Part shown: positions 60,097-64,000 of the stretch, one piece after another
Layout: the number at the start of each line of letters is the position of its first letter
Position numbering within the stretch: the stretch's first letter is position 1
Assembly: GCA_944388995.1 (NCBI GenBank)
Contig: CALXKN010000004.1
Coordinates: 70,394-134,393, forward strand
Direction: 5' to 3'
From: an uncultured Spirochaetota bacterium
Lineage (GTDB): Bacteria; Spirochaetota; Spirochaetia; JAFGXN01
DNA: 64,000 nucleotides
The notes under the pieces: generated by a model
The model's database searches: none
Told to the model about the DNA's origin: nothing
What the model saw: only the letters and a program-made list of their open reading frames with translations
Position numbers and translations under genes: made by a program

Positions 60097-60924
60097 ATGA
60101 ATTCGGATGCGATTCTGATTGCTTTTTTTATGACACTTGCGGCCGGTCTTTCAACCGGCATCGGAGGTGCTTCCGTTTTCTTTTCACGGAAGCCGAGGCC
60201 GGCTTTTCTGTCCGTTTCTCTCGGCTTTTCGGCCGGCGTAATGATTTATGTATCGATGATCGAGATTTTTCCGAAAGCGAAAGAAACATTGGAAACCGTT
60301 TTTCCCACGGAAACAGCCTCCCTGATAACGGTTCTCTCTTTCTTTGCCGGCATGGGAGTGATTATGCTTATAGATGGTTTGATTCCCGAAGAGGAGAACC
60401 CGCACGAAATAAAAGATTTCGCAGATTTTGATCAAAGCACTCTTCCCGTTTCCGGAAAAAAGCTGCTGCGGATGGGGCTGATGTCGGCATTTGCCATCGG
60501 TATCCACAATTTTCCCGAAGGGTTGGCAACTTTTATGAGCGCGGTTCACGATCCCCGTCTTGGACTATCGATTGCGGCCGCTATCGCCATTCACAATATT
60601 CCGGAAGGAATTGCGGTTGCGGTCCCGGTCTATTATGCGACCAAAAACCGCCGCCGGGCATTTACCCTCTCGCTGCTGTCCGGACTGGCGGAGCCGGTAG
60701 GGGGTGCCCTCGGTTTTGCCCTTCTTTTTCTTTTTGCGATGCGGACCGCAACCGTCTCGGCCGTTTTCGGAGTTGTTTTTGCGGCAGTAGCCGGTATTAT
60801 GGTTTACATTTCGATAGACGAGCTGCTTCCGACAGCCGAAAAATACGGTAAACACCATTATTCGATTTACGGGCTGGTTTCGGGAATGATTTTAATGGCA
60901 TTCAGTCTGCTTCTTTTCGGTTAG
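60097..60924 (+). CDS. zupT: ZIP family metal transporter (ZupT-like)
   Basis: 275 residues from ATG at 60097, eight bases after GGAG; GTG at 60088 is an alternative. Eight membrane helices are expected. The metal-binding motifs HNFPEGLATFM and HNIPEGIAVAVPVY in helices IV and V, each with His and Glu ligands, are diagnostic for the ZIP family. It imports zinc and possibly iron or manganese. Single gene between two strong terminator/promoter boundaries. Confidence 0.95.
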   Translation: MNSDAILIAFFMTLAAGLSTGIGGASVFFSRKPRPAFLSVSLGFSAGVMIYVSMIEIFPKAKETLETVFPTETASLITVLSFFAGMGVIMLIDGLIPEEENPHEIKDFADFDQSTLPVSGKKLLRMGLMSAFAIGIHNFPEGLATFMSAVHDPRLGLSIAAAIAIHNIPEGIAVAVPVYYATKNRRRAFTLSLLSGLAEPVGGALGFALLFLFAMRTATVSAVFGVVFAAVAGIMVYISIDELLPTAEKYGKHHYSIYGLVSGMILMAFSLLLFG

Positions 60925-60927
60925 GGC

Positions 60928-60956
60928 TTGACCAATTTGCCGAAATGCGGTATAAA
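60928..60956 (+). promoter_or_regulatory. Sigma-70 promoter of rpsU
   Basis: -35 TTGACC (60928-60933), 17-base spacer, -10 TATAAA (60951-60956). The -35 begins four bases after the zupT stop. Confidence 0.7.
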
Positions 60957-60999
60957 AAATTATTCGGGCCCGGTAGAGGGAAGGTGGTGATAAAAGAAT

Positions 61000-61209
61000 A
61001 TGGCTTATATTAAAGTTGAAGACAACGAACCTGTCGAGAAGGCAATCAAACGCTTTAAAAAAGTTGTCGAAAAAGAGGGCATTCTGCGCGAATGGAAGAA
61101 GCGCGAATACTACGAAAAACCGTCGACCATCAAAAACAGAAAAAACAAGCAGCTTCAGCGTAAAAAGCTGAAAAAACTGCGGAAGAGCCAGCAGGGCAAA
61201 GCCTACTGA
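61000..61209 (+). CDS. rpsU: 30S ribosomal protein S21
   Basis: 69 residues, basic. [20 protein letters not shown], then [20 protein letters not shown] and a lysine-rich tail match bS21, which binds near the 3' end of 16S rRNA and aids initiation. Its own promoter and terminator make it monocistronic. Confidence 0.97.
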   Translation: MAYIKVEDNEPVEKAIKRFKKVVEKEGILREWKKREYYEKPSTIKNRKNKQLQRKKLKKLRKSQQGKAY

Positions 61210-61234
61210 GAGCTGACCGCTGCGGCGGTTTCAG

Positions 61235-61259
61235 GCGGCGCGGAAACGCGCCGCTTTTT
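61235..61259 (+). terminator. Intrinsic terminator of rpsU
   Basis: Perfect GCGGCGCG / CGCGCCGC stem with GAAA tetraloop and five T residues. Confidence 0.93.
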
Positions 61260-61283
61260 GTTTGGTCGGAACGGAAAATACGG

Positions 61284-61312
61284 TTGACTATTTTTTTTCT
61301 ATCATTCATAAT
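61284..61312 (+). promoter_or_regulatory. Sigma-70 promoter of the dihydroorotate-dehydrogenase-like gene
   Basis: -35 TTGACT (61284-61289), 17-base spacer, -10 CATAAT (61307-61312), shortly before GGGAGG and the ATG at 61328. Confidence 0.6.
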
Positions 61313-61327
61313 AAAAAGGGAGGTTTT

Positions 61328-62317
61328 ATGAATCGGTTGGAATGTTCGTATGCCGGTTTGAAGCTGAGAAGTCCGCTGACGGCGGCTTCTTCGCCGCTGA
61401 CGGCCGATATGGCGCATCTGAAGGCGCTGGAGGAGGCGGGAATCGGCGCGGTCGTTCTCAAATCCGTTTTTGAAGAACAGATCGAATCCGAATCGAAGGC
61501 GGCGCTTGACGGGCTTTCGGCCGGAGAATTTGCGGACGCGTCCGTTTATTTCGAAAATTTTGCCAAAAATACGGCGGTCGACGCCTCCCTCGGACTGCTG
61601 GAAGAGGCCAAAAAAACGCTGTCGGTTCCGGTCTTTGTCAGCCTGAACTGCGTCCGCGACGGCAGTTGGTACGAATACGCAAAAAGGGCGGAGAATGTCG
61701 GCGCCGATGCGCTGGAGCTCAACCTCTTCATTCTGCCTTCGGACGTCAGGGATTCTTCCGCCGACCTGGAGCGCCGGTATCTGCAGATCATCAAAAAAAC
61801 GGTGCGATCCGTTTCTATACCCGTTTGCGTCAAGTTGGGAAGTTATTTCACGGGAATGACGCATTTTCTGAAAGAGGCGGCCGGATGCGGCGTCAAAGGA
61901 ATCGTTCTGTTCAACCGTTATTACAACATCGATTTTGATATTGACTCGGAAAATGTCGTTCCCGCGGCGCCGCTTTCCTCTCCCGACGAATATTTGACAA
62001 CGCTGCGCTGGATTGCGCTGTCGGCGGCGGAACTGCCGGTTGATTTTGCCGCGGCAACGGGAATTTATTCAGCCGAAACCGCTTTCAAAATGATTGCCGC
62101 CGGAGCAAAAACCGTTCAGCTCTGCTCGGTTCTGATGAAGGACGGCGTCGCAGCGGCGGAGCGGATGCGTTCGGAACTTTTAGCGCTGATGGACCGCAAA
62201 GGGTACGCTTCGCTTTCCGATTTCTGCGGAAAAATGGCGCAGGAACGTTCCGCCGATCCCTCGGCTTACGAGCGTCATCAGTACATTCGGTTTCTTACCG
62301 GAAGCGAACAAAAATGA
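61328..62317 (+). CDS. Dihydroorotate dehydrogenase-like flavoprotein
   Basis: 329 residues from ATG at 61328 (GGGAGG upstream; a longer frame is not supported). It is a TIM barrel: LKLRSPLTAASSPLTADMAH, VFVSLNCVRDGSWYEYAKRA, GADALELNLFILPSD, IPVCVKLGSYFTGMTHFLKE, GIVLFNRYYNIDFDID and a C-terminal phosphate-binding IAAGAKTVQLCSVLMKDG for FMN. It lacks the flanking pyrimidine genes, and members of this subgroup are often annotated as DHOD-like with unproven substrate. Overlaps the next gene by 4 bases (ATGA). Confidence 0.85.
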   Translation: MNRLECSYAGLKLRSPLTAASSPLTADMAHLKALEEAGIGAVVLKSVFEEQIESESKAALDGLSAGEFADASVYFENFAKNTAVDASLGLLEEAKKTLSVPVFVSLNCVRDGSWYEYAKRAENVGADALELNLFILPSDVRDSSADLERRYLQIIKKTVRSVSIPVCVKLGSYFTGMTHFLKEAAGCGVKGIVLFNRYYNIDFDIDSENVVPAAPLSSPDEYLTTLRWIALSAAELPVDFAAATGIYSAETAFKMIAAGAKTVQLCSVLMKDGVAAAERMRSELLALMDRKGYASLSDFCGKMAQERSADPSAYERHQYIRFLTGSEQK

Positions 62318-63489
62318 ATTTTTTTAAGCCGCCGCTTCCGCCTGTATCCCCTGATGATCGGTTTGACGACATCCGTTCTTATACTGATGAAGAGACCGCA
62401 GCCGCTGTCAGAAAACTGGCGGCAAATCAGAGTTTTCTGGAAACGGTTGCCGCCTATTTTTCGGCCGGGAAACCTGCGCTCTTGCAGCCGTTTTTGAAAA
62501 AAAAGACAATGAAAGCTTTTTTTTCGCTTTTGGATGCGGTCGATTCCGTCGATTCGTTCCAAAAGAAGGTTATCTCCGAAACGGTGATCGCCGAAATCAA
62601 ACGCAGGACGGTCGGGACGGTTCATTATTCCGGATTCGAAAATCTGGATCCCTCCGAAAGGTATATTTTTCTCAGTAATCACCGCGATATCGTCTGCGAC
62701 GCCGCTTTTTTTGAAGACGGAATGCTTCAATACGGATTAAAAACAACGGAGATTGCCTTCGGCAGCAATCTTCTCATCAATAAATTGGTAGAGACGTTAA
62801 TCCGCTGCAATAAAGGGTGCATTGTTTACCGGGGTTTGGAGATGAGGGCCCAGTATGAGGCCTATTTCCGTTTTTCTGCCTATATCGAAAAGCTGATGAA
62901 CGAAAACCGCAGTTTGTGGATAGCCCACAGTCCCGGACGGTCAAAAGACGCTTCCTATCAGACCCATCCGGCGGTTTTGAAGATGATTTGCCTGTCGCAG
63001 CGGGAAAAGAAATGTCCGCCCGCGGAGTACCTGAATTTCTGCCGGGTGGTTCCCGTGGCGGTTTCTTACGGACGGGATCCCGCCGCGCCGCTGATAGCGA
63101 AGGCTTTGGTAATTGAAGAGCGGGAGGGCAGCTACGAGAAGAGCCGCAACGAGGATTTGGAGCACATTATGAGCGGCGTCACCGGATACAAAGGGGATGT
63201 CCACATCGTTGTCGGATCTCCGATCGACTTCAGACCGTTCGGGAAAAATACGGATGCGGCGGCGGCCGAAATCGACCGTTTCATTCACTCCCGGTTTGTT
63301 CCCGGCGCATTTCATTATATTGCCTACGACCGGATGTTTTCAACCGACCGGTTTACGCATATGTATACGGATGAGGATGAAGCGGAGTTTGATGACCTTT
63401 ACCGACGCTATGACGCGGCCGTTTACCGTAAAATTCTGCTTCAGTACGCCAATCCCGTTAAGGCCAAAACGGCGGAAGAGGAGAAGTGA
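62314..63489 (+). CDS. PlsC-like glycerolipid acyltransferase
   Basis: 391 residues. The acyltransferase core is at about 105-260: IFLSNHRDIVCDAAFF (motif I region), CIVYRGLEMRAQYEAYF and LWIAHSPGRSKDASYQTHPA (motif III region), FCRVVPVAVSYG (motif IV-like). The His-Asp motif is spaced NHRDIVCD rather than the canonical H-x4-D, as also seen in a subgroup of large acyltransferases. It probably adds an acyl chain to a glycerol-phosphate or related lipid at the inner membrane. Co-translated with the upstream flavoprotein and followed one base later by a lipoprotein gene. Confidence 0.75.
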   Translation: MNFFKPPLPPVSPDDRFDDIRSYTDEETAAAVRKLAANQSFLETVAAYFSAGKPALLQPFLKKKTMKAFFSLLDAVDSVDSFQKKVISETVIAEIKRRTVGTVHYSGFENLDPSERYIFLSNHRDIVCDAAFFEDGMLQYGLKTTEIAFGSNLLINKLVETLIRCNKGCIVYRGLEMRAQYEAYFRFSAYIEKLMNENRSLWIAHSPGRSKDASYQTHPAVLKMICLSQREKKCPPAEYLNFCRVVPVAVSYGRDPAAPLIAKALVIEEREGSYEKSRNEDLEHIMSGVTGYKGDVHIVVGSPIDFRPFGKNTDAAAAEIDRFIHSRFVPGAFHYIAYDRMFSTDRFTHMYTDEDEAEFDDLYRRYDAAVYRKILLQYANPVKAKTAEEEK

Positions 63490-63490
63490 C

Positions 63491-64000
63491 ATGAAAAGGA
63501 AGCTGCCGGTTTTTTTTGCGGTTTTGACTGCGCTTTTCGGATGCGACGGAGCGCCGCCCGAAATTTCGGAAGTGTTTACGCAGGTGACGATCTTTAAAAA
63601 TTTGAGGACTTTTCAGTCGGAAGAGATCCTTTCGCTCTTTCTTGTGATTTCCGATGAGGACGGAGAGGATGATATCGAATCGATATATCTTCTGAATGAC
63701 GGGCAGGAGTTGTTTTGGAGGCTGGATTCCCTGAATTGGGAGAAAACCGACCGTAAGGGGAGCCGGTGGATCGGAAGCAGCGCCATTCAGATGCCCGACG
63801 GGAGCGCATTTCCGCGGGGAACTTACCGGGTGATTGCCTCTGATCAGGCGGGAGACCGGGATGAAATTGAGGTCCGTATTGATGTGCCCGGCGTCGATCT
63901 GACGAAGTTCGCTTTTCCCGAGCTCTCCTTTTCCGATAAAACCGCTTCGGTTGTCAACAGAGGAAAAAATCTGAAATTCCTTTATTTTAATGCTTCCGAC
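63491..64000 (+). CDS. Lipoprotein of unknown function (3' end beyond window)
   Basis: 170 codons are in the window, open to the edge. MKRKLPVFFAVLTALFGC is a lipoprotein signal with LFGC (Cys18). The mature part has an Ig-like segment (ILSLFLVISDEDGEDDIESI, GTYRVIASDQAGDRDEIEVR) comparable in style to the HYR-like modules of the seven-lipoprotein operon. It follows the acyltransferase by one base and is probably in its operon. Confidence 0.8.
   Translation, partial: MKRKLPVFFAVLTALFGCDGAPPEISEVFTQVTIFKNLRTFQSEEILSLFLVISDEDGEDDIESIYLLNDGQELFWRLDSLNWEKTDRKGSRWIGSSAIQMPDGSAFPRGTYRVIASDQAGDRDEIEVRIDVPGVDLTKFAFPELSFSDKTASVVNRGKNLKFLYFNASD

Noticed and set aside
1-64000. CRISPR arrays, insertion sequences, prophage or integrated elements
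   Set aside because: No array-like direct repeats, no transposase or integrase gene, no flanking duplications at the tRNA-Leu gene, and base composition is fairly even except for short A/T-rich intergenic stretches.

Overview
The window looks like a stretch of a spirochaete chromosome, most like Treponema and its relatives. The evidence is: two core flagellins of the FlaB type; the flagellar blocks flgN-flgK-flgL-fliW-csrA and flaB-flaG-fliD; a PPi-dependent phosphofructokinase and a membrane pyrophosphatase; a bamA-skp-mutS block; and an unusually large number of lipoproteins with relaxed spirochaetal lipoboxes. This is inferred from gene content read by eye, not from a database comparison. 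I see no transposase, integrase, phage gene or CRISPR array.

Layout. 1-3593: tail of a class II synthetase-like gene, then a minus-strand operon trxB - GH3 hexosaminidase - acetyltransferase. 3698-8249: plus-strand flagellar operon flgN-flgK-flgL-fliW-csrA. 8253-12474: hemerythrin and, divergently, hppA - unknown - nagB. 12475-18796: minus-strand filament operon flaB, flaB, flaG, fliD, two unknown genes, tsaE, tsaB. 18943-21037: a 6S RNA directly behind zapA, a coiled-coil gene, and infC-rpmI-rplT. 21098-23614: a membrane protein, a GH16 lipoprotein and a small lipoprotein. 23688-32019: pfp, a small lipoprotein, galK, a DUF188 gene, tRNA-Leu(UAA), a UvrD/PcrA helicase, an RNA m5C methyltransferase, a secreted protein and tmk. 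32128-41875: bamA-skp-mutS, then yebC-ruvC-ruvA-ruvB-queA. 41920-45151: a PI-PLC-like lipoprotein and mutY. 45265-59991: a tight 14.7-kb operon of seven lipoproteins, ending in a strong terminator. 60097-64000: ZIP transporter, rpsU, dihydroorotate-dehydrogenase-like gene, acyltransferase and a lipoprotein cut by the window edge.

The genes suggest three connected themes. First, flagellar filament assembly appears wired to post-transcriptional control: fliW and csrA lie behind the hook-filament junction genes. The flaB leader has a sigma-28 promoter, a CsrA-type hairpin with an AGGA loop, and a GGA-containing Shine-Dalgarno; the flgK leader has a similar hairpin plus Shine-Dalgarno. Second, PPi use: a K+-dependent-type membrane pyrophosphatase and a PPi-phosphofructokinase. 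Third, a large investment in envelope lipoproteins built from FnIII, Ig-like (DUF5011/HYR), ASH-like and jelly-roll modules; the seven-gene operon is the best candidate for an undescribed system. BamA and Skp, which insert and chaperone outer-membrane proteins, are in the same window.
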